Source: Pollutimonas sp036675275
Lineage (GTDB): Bacteria; Pseudomonadota; Gammaproteobacteria; Burkholderiales; Burkholderiaceae_B
Direction of reading: 5' to 3'
DNA length: 64,000 bases
Assembly: GCA_036675275.1 (NCBI GenBank)
Contig: JAKFFG010000032.1
Coordinates: forward strand, 5,891 to 69,890
In this document: positions 1-7,672 of the stretch, in pieces
Layout of the letters: each line of letters starts with the position of its first letter
How positions within the stretch are numbered: position 1 is the stretch's first letter
Program-made: the position numbers and the translations under genes
Notes under the pieces: generated by a model
The model's database searches: none
Told to the model about the DNA's origin: nothing
Seen by the model: only the letters and a program-made list of their open reading frames with translations

Positions 1-1
1 C

Positions 2-511
2 CGTCTAATGCTTCTTCGCCATGCCAAAGCCGACAGACCGGTCGGCGTCAACGATCATGAACGCCCTCTTGCGGCACGCGGACTGCGGCAAAGCAAAGAG
101 ATGGGAAGATACCTGGCCAAGCAAGGACTGGCGCCCGACCTTGCCATCGTTTCGACGGCAAAGCGTACTCAGGATACATGGCGGCTGGTAAGCGCCGCCC
201 TTGGTTCGGAAGTCGCTCTACGCAGCGAGCCGCGCATTTATGAAGCCACCCCGGACGACATTCTTCAAGTCATCACGGAAACCGATCCGCGCGCGAAAGT
301 ATTGCTGCTGGTGGGCCATAACCCGGGGTTCGTACGCCTGGCGACAGGTCTGGCTGGAGCGGGCCGCGCCACGGCATTATCCCGGCTCGAACGCGAGTAT
401 CCAACTGCGGCGCTCGCAGTCCTCGATTTTGCCGTGGACAGCTGGGCAGAGGTTTCGGTGGGCGGCGGTTACCTGGAGCGGTTCGAAACGCTCGCATCCA
501 TCAGCAGCTGA
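2..511 (+). CDS. sixA: Phosphohistidine phosphatase SixA, 5' end outside window
   Basis: Histidine phosphatase superfamily, cytosolic; SixA removes phosphate from phosphohistidine proteins such as HPt domains. The catalytic RHAKAD box sits at the very start of the visible protein and VGHNPG lies about 100 residues later, as in the family. Sequence upstream of the ATG at position 8 stays open in frame (Arg-Leu before Met), and family members have a few residues before the RHG/RHA box, so the true start is probably just outside the window. About 169 codons are visible, close to full length. It converges with the polyamine operon, leaving only 10 bases between stop codons. Confidence 0.85.
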   Translation, partial: RLMLLRHAKADRPVGVNDHERPLAARGLRQSKEMGRYLAKQGLAPDLAIVSTAKRTQDTWRLVSAALGSEVALRSEPRIYEATPDDILQVITETDPRAKVLLLVGHNPGFVRLATGLAGAGRATALSRLEREYPTAALAVLDFAVDSWAEVSVGGGYLERFETLASISS

Positions 512-521
512 TCACGCCTTC

Positions 522-1811
522 TTACCCATAGCTGACGAGTTGACCTGCCGGTAATGTGTCCACCACTTCCGGTTCGGGATCGACGATCCGGTCTCCTTGC
601 GCATCCCGGATGCGCGTTACCAGTCCCATACGGTTCATCAACGCAATAAAAGGCGTCGGATCCAGCTCTTCCACATTGGCCATCTCGCCTATGTCCCAGG
701 TTCCGTTGGCGATCAACATGGCCGCCGCCACGGCCGGCACCCCCGCGGTATAGGAAATGGCCTGGCTGCCCACTTCCTGGAAGCTGGTCTCGTGATCGCA
801 GACGTTGTAGATCAGGACTTCCCGCGGCAGCCCATCCTTGTAGCCCTTGATCAAGTCGCCAATGCAGGTCTTGCCGGTGTAATCGGGCGCCAGGGACGCC
901 GGGTCCGGCAACACGGCCTTGACGACTTCCAGCGGTACGATTTCCTGGCCGCGCGCGGTGCGCACGGGCTGCTCGGATAGAAGGCCCAGATTCTTCAAGA
1001 CGTTGAAGACGTTGATGTAATGCTCGCTGAAACCCATCCAGAAACGGATATTGGGCACGCCCAGGTTTTTCGACATGGAATGGAGCTCGTCGTGCCCCGT
1101 CAGGTAGGTGGTGCTCAGGCCCGTCACCGGCATGTCCCAGTCCTTGCGATGTTCGAACATTGCATTGGCCTTCCACGCATTGTCTTCCCACGACCAGGCG
1201 GTCGACACGAACTCGCGGAAATTGATCTCCGGATCAAAGTTGGTTGCAAAGTAGCGCCCATGGCTGCCGGCATTGATGTCGATGATGTCGATCGATTCGA
1301 CGCTGTCGAAATGGGTGTCCATCGCATAACGCGCATACGCATTGACCACGCCCGGATCAAAGCCTACGCCCAGCACGGCCGTCACCCTGGCATCCTTGCA
1401 GGCCTGGCGCCGCTTCCATTCATAATTGCCGTACCAGGGCGGGGCCTCGCACACCTTGTCGGGATCCTCGTGGATGGCGGTGTCCAGGTAGGCCGCGCCG
1501 GTATCGATGCATGCCGCCAGCACCGACATATTGAGAAAAGGTGAGCCCACATTGATGACGATCTGGCTGCGCGTGGCCCGGATCAGGAACTTGGTTGCCT
1601 CGATGTCCATGGCATCGAGCGCATGGGCTTGCAGAGTTCTTGCACGCTGCAAGCTGCCCTTTTCATGGATGGAGTCTATGATGGCCTGGCACTTGGCTAG
1701 CGTACGCGAAGCGATGTGTATATCGCCGAGCGCCGCATTGTTCTGGGCGCATTTGTGCGCAACCACGCGAGCCACCCCGCCCCCACCAATAATTAGAACA
1801 TTGCGCTTCAT
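522..1811 (-). CDS. Saccharopine dehydrogenase-like carboxy(nor)spermidine dehydrogenase
   Basis: 429-residue LYS1/saccharopine dehydrogenase-family protein with an N-terminal Rossmann motif (IIGGGGVARVVAHKC, near residue 7). Paired directly with nspC, it is best read as the dehydrogenase that condenses aspartate beta-semialdehyde with putrescine or diaminopropane to carboxy(nor)spermidine using NADPH. It lies 39 bases downstream of nspC on the same strand, the last gene of a three-gene unit. Length and neighbours fit the carboxynorspermidine/carboxyspermidine dehydrogenase family rather than lysine-forming saccharopine dehydrogenase. The preferred diamine substrate cannot be read from sequence. 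Confidence 0.85.
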   Translation of the reverse strand: MKRNVLIIGGGGVARVVAHKCAQNNAALGDIHIASRTLAKCQAIIDSIHEKGSLQRARTLQAHALDAMDIEATKFLIRATRSQIVINVGSPFLNMSVLAACIDTGAAYLDTAIHEDPDKVCEAPPWYGNYEWKRRQACKDARVTAVLGVGFDPGVVNAYARYAMDTHFDSVESIDIIDINAGSHGRYFATNFDPEINFREFVSTAWSWEDNAWKANAMFEHRKDWDMPVTGLSTTYLTGHDELHSMSKNLGVPNIRFWMGFSEHYINVFNVLKNLGLLSEQPVRTARGQEIVPLEVVKAVLPDPASLAPDYTGKTCIGDLIKGYKDGLPREVLIYNVCDHETSFQEVGSQAISYTAGVPAVAAAMLIANGTWDIGEMANVEELDPTPFIALMNRMGLVTRIRDAQGDRIVDPEPEVVDTLPAGQLVSYG

Positions 1812-1850
1812 TAGCTTATCTCTCTATCACTCAAGATTGGACATCCGTTG

Positions 1851-2948
1851 TCAGGACAGGCTGCTGACAAAGTCATCAAAGGAAAACTGGCGTACTACCC
1901 GTACATTTCCGTCGGTCTCCTTGACGGCAATGGCCGGCATGTGGATTCCGTTGAACCAGTTCTTCTTCACCATGGTGTAGCCGCCGGCATCGCGAATCGA
2001 GATGCGATCGCCCACTTGCAGCGGTTGTTCAAAACGAGCTTCCCCGAAAATATCGCCTGCCAGGCAGGTTTTCCCACAGATCTGGTAAGAGTGATCGCCT
2101 TGGCCATCGCCAATGGGCGCCGTCTCCCGATAAATCAACAAATCGAGCATATGCGCCTCGGTGGAGCTGTCCACCACCGCCAGGTTCTTGCCCCTGAAAC
2201 CGACGTCCAGCACGCTGACTTCCAGCGTAGCGGTGTGGCGCACGGTGGCTTCGCCGGGTTCCAGGTAGACCTGCACGCCGTAGGTCTGCGCAAAGCGGCG
2301 CAGGCGCGCACAAAAGGCATCCAGAGCATAGCCCGGCTCTGTGAAGCTGATGCCGCCTCCCAGACTGACCCATTTCAGTTTATGCAAAATCTCGCCATAG
2401 CGCTGCTCAACCTCGGCCAGCAACTCATCGAAGCGCTCGAAATCCCTGTTCTCGCAATTGTTGTGAATCATCACGCCATCGAGGTCTTCGATAATCGACA
2501 GAATGCGGGCCGGGTCGGATTCGCCCAGGCGGCTGAATGTACGGGCCGGGTCGGCCAGATCGAAGCTTGCGCAACTGACGCCCGGATTCAGGCGCAGGCC
2601 TTTGGGCTTGTCGCCGGCCAGGGCCGCGAATCGTTGGAACTGGCTGATGGAATTGAAGATGATTTTGTCGCTATGGGCCAGGACCTCTTCGATTTCATGG
2701 TCGGCGAACGCCACGCTGTAAGCGTGCGTCTCGCCACCGAATTTCTTGTGGCCCAGCTTGACTTCGTACAGGGAGGACGACGTGGTGCCGTCCATGTACT
2801 GCTGCATCAGGTCGAATACGGACCAGGTCGCGAAGCACTTCAGCGCAAGCAGCACTTTGGCGCCGGAGCTTTTTCGCACGTGGTCGATGATCTGCAGGTT
2901 GCCCAGCAAGGCTGCCTTGTCGATCAAATAATAAGGAGTTGAAATCAT
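1851..2948 (-). CDS. nspC: Carboxynorspermidine/carboxyspermidine decarboxylase NspC
   Basis: 365-residue fold-III PLP decarboxylase of the alanine racemase/DapDC superfamily. The PLP lysine is K37 in LLALKCFATW, and downstream blocks such as SLGGGISF and LEPGEA are typical of NspC. It decarboxylates carboxy(nor)spermidine to spermidine or norspermidine in the cytosol, after the neighbouring dehydrogenase. Its ATG overlaps the stop of the upstream XRE gene (ATGA at 2945-2948), and no Shine-Dalgarno sequence precedes it, so translation probably depends on coupling to the regulator. Confidence 0.93.
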   Translation of the reverse strand: MISTPYYLIDKAALLGNLQIIDHVRKSSGAKVLLALKCFATWSVFDLMQQYMDGTTSSSLYEVKLGHKKFGGETHAYSVAFADHEIEEVLAHSDKIIFNSISQFQRFAALAGDKPKGLRLNPGVSCASFDLADPARTFSRLGESDPARILSIIEDLDGVMIHNNCENRDFERFDELLAEVEQRYGEILHKLKWVSLGGGISFTEPGYALDAFCARLRRFAQTYGVQVYLEPGEATVRHTATLEVSVLDVGFRGKNLAVVDSSTEAHMLDLLIYRETAPIGDGQGDHSYQICGKTCLAGDIFGEARFEQPLQVGDRISIRDAGGYTMVKKNWFNGIHMPAIAVKETDGNVRVVRQFSFDDFVSSLS

Positions 2949-3340
2949 GGGGAACGTCCAGCCGTATGCGGTCCAACCGTATGCGGTCCAACCGGTTTGC
3001 GGCCGCGCTTTTTGTGCGCGCCCGACTTGTCGCCGTGGTGATCGATAATCACCGGCGGATGATTCGGAAAGACAGCCACCAATTCCAGTTGGCCGCCTAT
3101 GCTCTCTACATAATGGCGCAAGGTCGACAGCAACATGTCGCTGCGCTTTTCCAGCCGCGAGATCGTGTCCTGGCCAACCCCCAGGGCTGCCGCCATCTCT
3201 TCCTGAGTCTGGCCACTGCGCTTGCGCAGTTCTTTCAGGGTGGTCAGGGCCATGGTGTCTGCCCCGATCGGCACATCGCGATCACCGGGAACTACAGACT
3301 CCAGGTCGTGTTTTTTTGCCATGTCGACAGCTCGTTCCAT
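2945..3340 (-). CDS. XRE-family HTH regulator, HigA-antitoxin-like, leading the polyamine operon
   Basis: 131 residues with a Cro/C1-type helix-turn-helix near residues 35-90 (LKELRKRSGQTQEEMAAALG, then QDTISRLEKR) and a tail LSTLRHYVESIGGQLEL common in HigA-type antitoxins. No toxin gene is adjacent, so it reads as an orphan regulator. The C-terminus is a basic run followed by VGPHT repeats encoded by a 15-bp tandem repeat. It overlaps nspC by four bases. A good promoter lies just upstream; its predicted start is only about 10 bases before this ATG, so the internal Met7 (codon ending at 3322) may be the true start. Autoregulation is inferred. Confidence 0.75.
   Translation of the reverse strand: MERAVDMAKKHDLESVVPGDRDVPIGADTMALTTLKELRKRSGQTQEEMAAALGVGQDTISRLEKRSDMLLSTLRHYVESIGGQLELVAVFPNHPPVIIDHHGDKSGAHKKRGRKPVGPHTVGPHTAGRSP
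2956..3000. repeat. Three 15-bp tandem repeats at the XRE/nspC junction
   Basis: Three head-to-tail copies of a 15-base unit, gtccaRccgtatgcg, at 2956-2970, 2971-2985 and 2986-3000; the third is degenerate at its end. The unit is in frame with the regulator and adds VGPHT-like repeats to its C-terminus, immediately before the coupled nspC start. Slippage would change tail length by five residues without breaking the frame. Confidence 0.85.
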
Positions 3341-3356
3341 TGGAAGTGAGCATTAA

Positions 3357-3385
3357 ATTATGGCTTAAAAAGCATATGCAGTCAA
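3357..3385 (-). promoter_or_regulatory. Predicted sigma-70 promoter of the XRE-nspC-dehydrogenase operon
   Basis: On the minus strand TTGACT (3380-3385) and CATAAT (3357-3362) are separated by exactly 17 bases, each matching five of six consensus positions. It faces the XRE gene and would start transcription around 3350. Confidence 0.65.
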
Positions 3386-3535
3386 ATCCATATCCATAGC
3401 TGCCGCAAGCCGGCATTCGGGGCAGCTCACATACGACCATGATGGACAAGAATTCGGATCAAGCGGCCGAACGCATTCAAATCTGGATGAGCTCGGCGGG
3501 GCTCATGCGTTGAGCGCCAAAACCTGCCGCTCAAG

Positions 3536-3582
3536 GATAAAACACCTCGACGGCTGGAATAGCTATCCAGTCTTCGAGGTGT
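3536..3582 (-). terminator. Intrinsic terminator of the YSC84-like gene
   Basis: On the minus strand ACACCTCGA pairs with TCGAGGTGT (arms 3574-3582 and 3542-3550), with an inner CTGGA/TCCAG stem, followed directly by TTTTA. It lies about 45 bases after the stop of the gene ending at 3626. Confidence 0.8.
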
Positions 3583-3625
3583 CGTGCGTAAGCTTGCAGC
3601 AGCCCGGCCATGCGGGCCAGGCGTG

Positions 3626-4243
3626 TTACTTGGCCGCGCCGCCTGCGCCGCCGTCATCGATGCGATTGATCTTCGTGCCCTCCAGCGACACGCCCGCCAT
3701 CAGGCCCGCGTTCGTCATTACAAATCCGACCACCGGTTCGCGCATGGTTCTCGAGTCGAAGGCGCCGGTAGCGCTCAGGTTGGCGACGGCGACGGTTGCG
3801 TCAACGCCTGCGGTCCATCCCTTGCTGCGCTGGAACTGATCAAGCGCTTCCTGGGTCTTGAAGACCAGGATGATGGCCTTGGACTGTGCCCCGGCTTGCA
3901 GGCCAAAGGATCCACTGGACGTGCTGTAGTAGCCCTTGTTTTCGCCGCCTACCCTCAGCACCCCGTCGCCATGCTGCGCGCCCAGTACCAGGCTGGCACC
4001 GAGTACCCTGGGGAAGATAAGGACGCCTTTGGCTTGCGACACGAGTTCACGCGAGTGTGGCGCAACCTCGTAGAGGCGTTTCAACGCGGCGTCAGCCCGC
4101 GTGTTTATATCGTCCCTTTTTTCCACACCGGTCTGTTGCTCGCGAGGAAGGGTCGTGGTGCATGCTGTAGTAGCTAGCGCGGCCACGGCAACGGTTACGG
4201 CAACGAAGACCCTGCGGGGCGTTACGGTCGTTTTTCTTTTCAT
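3626..4243 (-). CDS. YSC84/SYLF-domain lipoprotein
   Basis: 205 residues. An N-terminal signal region (MKRKTTVTPRR followed by a hydrophobic stretch) ends in a lipobox-like LATTAC, predicting an envelope lipoprotein. The rest matches the YSC84/SYLF (DUF1134-like) domain: AKGVLIFPRVLGASLVLG, GENKGYYSTSSGSFGLQ and a lipid-binding-type Gly-rich end. The start at 4243 is chosen over 4276 because AGGAGA lies seven bases before it and the signal peptide begins there. Bacterial members bind membranes or lipids, but no specific role is established. It has its own terminator. Confidence 0.85.
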   Translation of the reverse strand: MKRKTTVTPRRVFVAVTVAVAALATTACTTTLPREQQTGVEKRDDINTRADAALKRLYEVAPHSRELVSQAKGVLIFPRVLGASLVLGAQHGDGVLRVGGENKGYYSTSSGSFGLQAGAQSKAIILVFKTQEALDQFQRSKGWTAGVDATVAVANLSATGAFDSRTMREPVVGFVMTNAGLMAGVSLEGTKINRIDDGGAGGAAK

Positions 4244-4316
4244 GGTTCGTTCTCCTGGTACGGACGTGATGTTCACAATTCCACTTGAGTTTTACAGCAA
4301 GTAGCGCTCCCGCGTA

Positions 4317-4655
4317 TTACAGATTGTTAGCGGCAGGCTGCAAAGCGATGACAGCCATGCCTGCCAGTGCAATCGCAGCGCCTGTGATGTCCCATCGGGT
4401 CAGTGAAACACCATCCACGAATCGGAGCCATAACAATGCCACGGCTATATACATCCCGCCGTATGCAGCATAAGTGCGGCCCGCTGCGGTCGGGTGCAGG
4501 GTCAGCAGCCACGCGAACAATGCCAAAGAAACTGCGGCGGGCAGCAAAAGCAACACACTCTTTCCTTGCCTGAGCACGAGCCAGGGTAAATAACAGCCGA
4601 TAATTTCAGCTAATGCCGTTATGGCAAATAATAGACCGAGGCGCAAAATTTCCAC
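4317..4655 (-). CDS. ynfA: YnfA/UPF0060 family inner-membrane protein
   Basis: 112 residues and four hydrophobic segments. Conserved blocks are CYLPWLVLRQGKS, LTLHPTAAGRTYAAYGG and the C-terminal WDITGAAIALAGM. The start is placed at a GTG (4655) preceded by a G-rich ribosome site, because family members begin only a few residues before the first membrane helix; the ATG at 4694 would add an atypical N-terminus. YnfA has been linked to small multidrug resistance-like efflux, but its substrate here is unknown. It lies 66 bases downstream of arsH on the same strand and could be co-transcribed. Confidence 0.88.
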   Translation of the reverse strand: MEILRLGLLFAITALAEIIGCYLPWLVLRQGKSVLLLLPAAVSLALFAWLLTLHPTAAGRTYAAYGGMYIAVALLWLRFVDGVSLTRWDITGAAIALAGMAVIALQPAANNL

Positions 4656-4721
4656 GACACCCCCTATGCTGTGCTGCTTTATTACAAGAATCAAGATCTT
4701 GCCCGAGCCAGGCCCGGGCGC

Positions 4722-5474
4722 TTATTGTTCCGCCTTCTCGTGATCCATCGCACGGGCCGCGAGGCGCGCCGCCTCTGCCGCCGCACCCTTGCGCTCACTG
4801 TATCGATCGGTCAGGTAATCGCTGCGATCCCGCACCAACAGCGTGAACTTGATCAATTCCTCCATAACGTCCACGACGCGATCGTAGTACGACGACGGCT
4901 TCATTCGCCCCTGCTCGTCAAATTCTTCGAAGGCTTTTGCAACCGATGACTGATTGGGAATGGTCACCATCCGCATCCACCGGCCCAGTACTCGCAGCGC
5001 ATTGACTGCGTTGAAGGACTGGGAACCGCCGCTGACCTGCATCACGGCCAAGGTACGGCCCTGGGTCGGACGCAAGCTTCCTACTTCCAGAGGCAGCCAG
5101 TCAATTTGGCTCTTGAACACACCGGTCAGTGTGCCGTGCCGCTCCGGACTGCACCATACCTGCCCTTCGGACCAGTTCGACAATGCGCGCAACTCGGCCA
5201 CTTTGGGATGTTCGGCCGGAACGCTGTCGGGCAGCGGCAAGCCCTGCGGATCGAAGATCCTGGTTTCCGCCCCAAGGCGAGTCAGGATGCGCGCAGCTTC
5301 TTCAGTAAGAAACCGGCTGTACGAGCGTTCACGCAATGATCCGTACAACAACAGAATGCGCGGCGGATGTGGTGTGCCGCTCTGCAGGGAAAGTTTTTCG
5401 TGGGTAGGCGTATCCAGTAACGACTCGTCGGCCATGGGCAGGGTCAGGTCGTCCGGGGGAAAATATACATTCAT
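4722..5474 (-). CDS. arsH: ArsH, NADPH-dependent FMN reductase / organoarsenical oxidase
   Basis: 250 residues of the flavodoxin-like FMN reductase family. The FMN-binding LLLYGSLRERSYSR motif follows an N-terminal extension typical of ArsH, and WCSPERHGTLTGVFKSQIDW is an ArsH signature. Known ArsH enzymes oxidise trivalent methyl- or aryl-arsenicals to less toxic pentavalent forms. The start at 5474 overlaps the MFS stop (TGATG), so the pair is translationally coupled. Its position in the ars cluster supports the call. Confidence 0.92.
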   Translation of the reverse strand: MNVYFPPDDLTLPMADESLLDTPTHEKLSLQSGTPHPPRILLLYGSLRERSYSRFLTEEAARILTRLGAETRIFDPQGLPLPDSVPAEHPKVAELRALSNWSEGQVWCSPERHGTLTGVFKSQIDWLPLEVGSLRPTQGRTLAVMQVSGGSQSFNAVNALRVLGRWMRMVTIPNQSSVAKAFEEFDEQGRMKPSSYYDRVVDVMEELIKFTLLVRDRSDYLTDRYSERKGAAAEAARLAARAMDHEKAEQ

Positions 5475-6724
5475 CAAAATTCTCGGGCTAGATGAGAACC
5501 GGGCCGAGACGAGCGGCTCAGCCACGCTGCCAGCCAGAAACTGGCGGCAAGAAATAAAGAGCAGACGACGATGGCATTGAGGACACCGTCATAAGACGCC
5601 GTGGCCGTCCAAAGCAAGGCGGCGCCCAGCGGCGCAGCAGCGCGTGCGAGCGTCATGGGCACCGTCAACAAGCCGTTGATGGCCCCATAGGCATGCCGGC
5701 TCAGCATCTCGGGCACGACCAGGCCACGGACAATCGTGAAGACCCCGTTAGCCGCCCCATAGGTGACGCAGATGACGGCAACCGGCCAGAATGCGGGCTG
5801 CACCCATGCCAGGGCCGCGAACGTAACAGGGAAGGTGGCGGTAATCAGCGAACCGATAACGCGCATCGAGACCTTCGCTGCGAACAAACCGATAAGGATG
5901 CGACCCGCCACCTGCGCGGGCCCGATCAGGGCAATGGCCTGCACCACCACAACGGTTTCGATGCCCCGCTCGATCAGCATGGGGTACATGTGGAAGGTGA
6001 AGGCGGAGAACATCGCGGCATAGGCAGTGAACGACAGGAACAGCGCCCAGAAAACGGGACGACGCAAAGTCGATCGCACCGCGAGCCTGTCGGCAACAAG
6101 CTGTTGTCCTGCACTAGCGTGTTCGGTCGACACGACATCCAGCCCGGGACGGATAAACAGCAAATACATGCTTGCGCAGACCACAATATTCACGATGCCC
6201 AGCACTACCAGCGCATCCCGCCAGCCCCAGCGATCCAGAAGCAGTTGCACCAGCGGTATGAAAACAGTGCTGGCAAAGCCGCCCCAAAGCGTAAGCGCGG
6301 TAATGGCTCGACGTGAGTGCAACGGGCCCACACGACGAGCCAGCACCGCGAAGGCGGGCTCATAAAGCGTCGCCGCTTGCAAGGCGCCAATACCTGCAGT
6401 GAGTAGATAAAAGGCCAATATCGTGTTGACCTGCGACCACAGAATAAGCAATACACCCGCGCCGATCGATGACAGCCCCATCAGCCATCGGCCATATCCG
6501 CGGTCGATGGCAACGCCGACCGGGTAGGCCGCCAGGGCAGCGAGAATGAGACCGATGGTCGCCGCCCCGTAAAGACTGGTCTTGGACCAGCCGAACTCCG
6601 CTCCCATGGCTTCGGCGATCAAGGGAAAGCTGTAGTAAAGAGAACCCCAGGAGCACACTTGGGCAACGCCAAGCGCCGAAATGAGCCCGCGCGGATGTTC
6701 CGCGGTCAATGTGTCGGTCGTCAT
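5474..6724 (-). CDS. MFS transporter of the arsenic cluster
   Basis: 416 residues and about twelve hydrophobic segments, with the MFS loop motif AIDRGYGRWLMG between helices 2 and 3. The start at 6724 is chosen because upstream codons in the longer frame are hydrophilic and overlap the divergent arsR start. It is coupled to arsH and divergent from arsR with 63 bases between, so it is probably ArsR-regulated. Substrate is unknown: the family resembles MFS pumps seen near arsH/arsR, possibly for organoarsenicals or arsenite. Confidence 0.85.
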   Translation of the reverse strand: MTTDTLTAEHPRGLISALGVAQVCSWGSLYYSFPLIAEAMGAEFGWSKTSLYGAATIGLILAALAAYPVGVAIDRGYGRWLMGLSSIGAGVLLILWSQVNTILAFYLLTAGIGALQAATLYEPAFAVLARRVGPLHSRRAITALTLWGGFASTVFIPLVQLLLDRWGWRDALVVLGIVNIVVCASMYLLFIRPGLDVVSTEHASAGQQLVADRLAVRSTLRRPVFWALFLSFTAYAAMFSAFTFHMYPMLIERGIETVVVVQAIALIGPAQVAGRILIGLFAAKVSMRVIGSLITATFPVTFAALAWVQPAFWPVAVICVTYGAANGVFTIVRGLVVPEMLSRHAYGAINGLLTVPMTLARAAAPLGAALLWTATASYDGVLNAIVVCSLFLAASFWLAAWLSRSSRPGSHLAREF

Positions 6725-6759
6725 TGAAGAATCATAGAACGCATGATGAATTCGGGGAG

Positions 6760-6787
6760 CCTTTAATATTTCGAGTATTATTGTAAT
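6760..6787. promoter_or_regulatory. Candidate ArsR operator between the MFS gene and arsR
   Basis: An A+T-rich imperfect inverted repeat, AATAT-ttcga-GTATT (6765-6779), sits just before the arsR start in the divergent intergenic region. Position and composition suit ArsR autoregulation. It is a pattern match only. Confidence 0.4.
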
Positions 6788-7108
6788 ATGGAAATCAAAT
6801 CTGCCGTCAAAGCGCTCGCCGCCATTGCGCACGAAACCCGCTTGCAGGCCTATCGCTACCTCGTGCAAGCGGGGCCTGCAGGCATGCCCGCGGGCCAGTT
6901 GGCCGAGCTTATGAATATAGCGCCATCCTCGCTGTCCTTCCATTTGAAAGAACTGGTCAACGCTGATCTTTTATCGTCGCGCCAGGAAGGACGATTCATT
7001 TTCTACTCGGCGAGGTTTGATTCGATGTCGGATCTTTTGTCCTACCTGACCGAAAACTGCTGCGGCGGCAACCCTTGTATCTCTATGCCAGACACAAATC
7101 AATCATGA
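6788..7108 (+). CDS. arsR: ArsR-family arsenic-responsive repressor
   Basis: 106 residues, winged-helix ArsR/SmtB family (ALAAIAHETRLQAYRYLV start; recognition helix around IAPSSLSFHLKELVNADLL). It lacks the classical ELCVCDL metal site in helix 3; instead the C-terminus carries C91, C92 and C97 (ENCCGGNPC), the arrangement known in the Acidithiobacillus ferrooxidans type of ArsR, which binds As(III) at three C-terminal cysteines. Its stop overlaps the arsC start (ATGA). Confidence 0.93.
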   Translation: MEIKSAVKALAAIAHETRLQAYRYLVQAGPAGMPAGQLAELMNIAPSSLSFHLKELVNADLLSSRQEGRFIFYSARFDSMSDLLSYLTENCCGGNPCISMPDTNQS

Positions 7109-7584
7109 ACATTCTTTTCCTTTGCACCGGTAACTCTTGTCGTTCAATTCTGGCTGAAGCCACGTTCAACCACTTGGCCCCGAAGGACTGGACCGCCATG
7201 AGCGCGGGCAGCCACCCTACGGGTCAGGTGCACCCAAGATCCCTGGCCCTATTGGAGCGCGAGGGTATTTCTAACAAAGGATATTCCAGCAAATCATGGG
7301 ACGAGTTGCCAATAATCCCGGACGTGGTGGTTACTGTGTGCGCCAGTGCCGCCGGCGAAACCTGCCCGGCGTATCTCGGCCCCGTCATACGCACGCACTG
7401 GGGCGTTGAGGATCCTGCTCATGCCACGGGCACCGATACGCAAATCGATGCCGCGTTCAATACTGCGTATCGAATCCTTCGCGCCCGTATTGAAGCATTC
7501 CTTGCGCTGCCGTTGAACGAGTTGAAAGACAGGCCCGCCGACTTGAAAGCGCAGCTGGACCGGATTGGCGCGCTTGTGCCCTGA
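7105..7584 (+). CDS. arsC: Arsenate reductase, low-molecular-weight phosphatase type
   Basis: 159 residues. The CX5R loop is CTGNSCR at residues 7-13, with further cysteines at C79 and C87 (VCASAAGETC), matching the C10-C82-C89 relay of thioredoxin-coupled ArsC. It reduces As(V) to As(III) in the cytosol for export. The start at 7105 overlaps the arsR stop, giving coupling; the longer frame from 7075 would overlap arsR and adds no conserved sequence. Confidence 0.93.
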   Translation: MNILFLCTGNSCRSILAEATFNHLAPKDWTAMSAGSHPTGQVHPRSLALLEREGISNKGYSSKSWDELPIIPDVVVTVCASAAGETCPAYLGPVIRTHWGVEDPAHATGTDTQIDAAFNTAYRILRARIEAFLALPLNELKDRPADLKAQLDRIGALVP

Positions 7585-7672
7585 TGCCTTGACGCCAGTT
7601 ACTCACTACCCAGTTTAATTATTGACTTCCTGTAGCCAGGTCGTCGCCCCCTTGCCGTAAAAGAGACTCAAC

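Larger units (their letters stand above)
3341..3625. other. Intergenic region between XRE operon and YSC84 gene
   Basis: 285 bases holding the XRE promoter (3357-3385) and the terminator of the YSC84 gene (3536-3582). The open frame at 3427-3657 shows no recognisable domain, overlaps the terminator hairpin and is not called. Confidence 0.6.

Noticed and set aside
2945..3340. XRE gene as half of a toxin-antitoxin pair
   Set aside because: No RelE/HigB-like toxin lies on either side; nspC is directly coupled to it.
3427..3657. 76-residue minus-strand ORF
   Set aside because: It overlaps the YSC84 terminator and 3' end and has no family resemblance.
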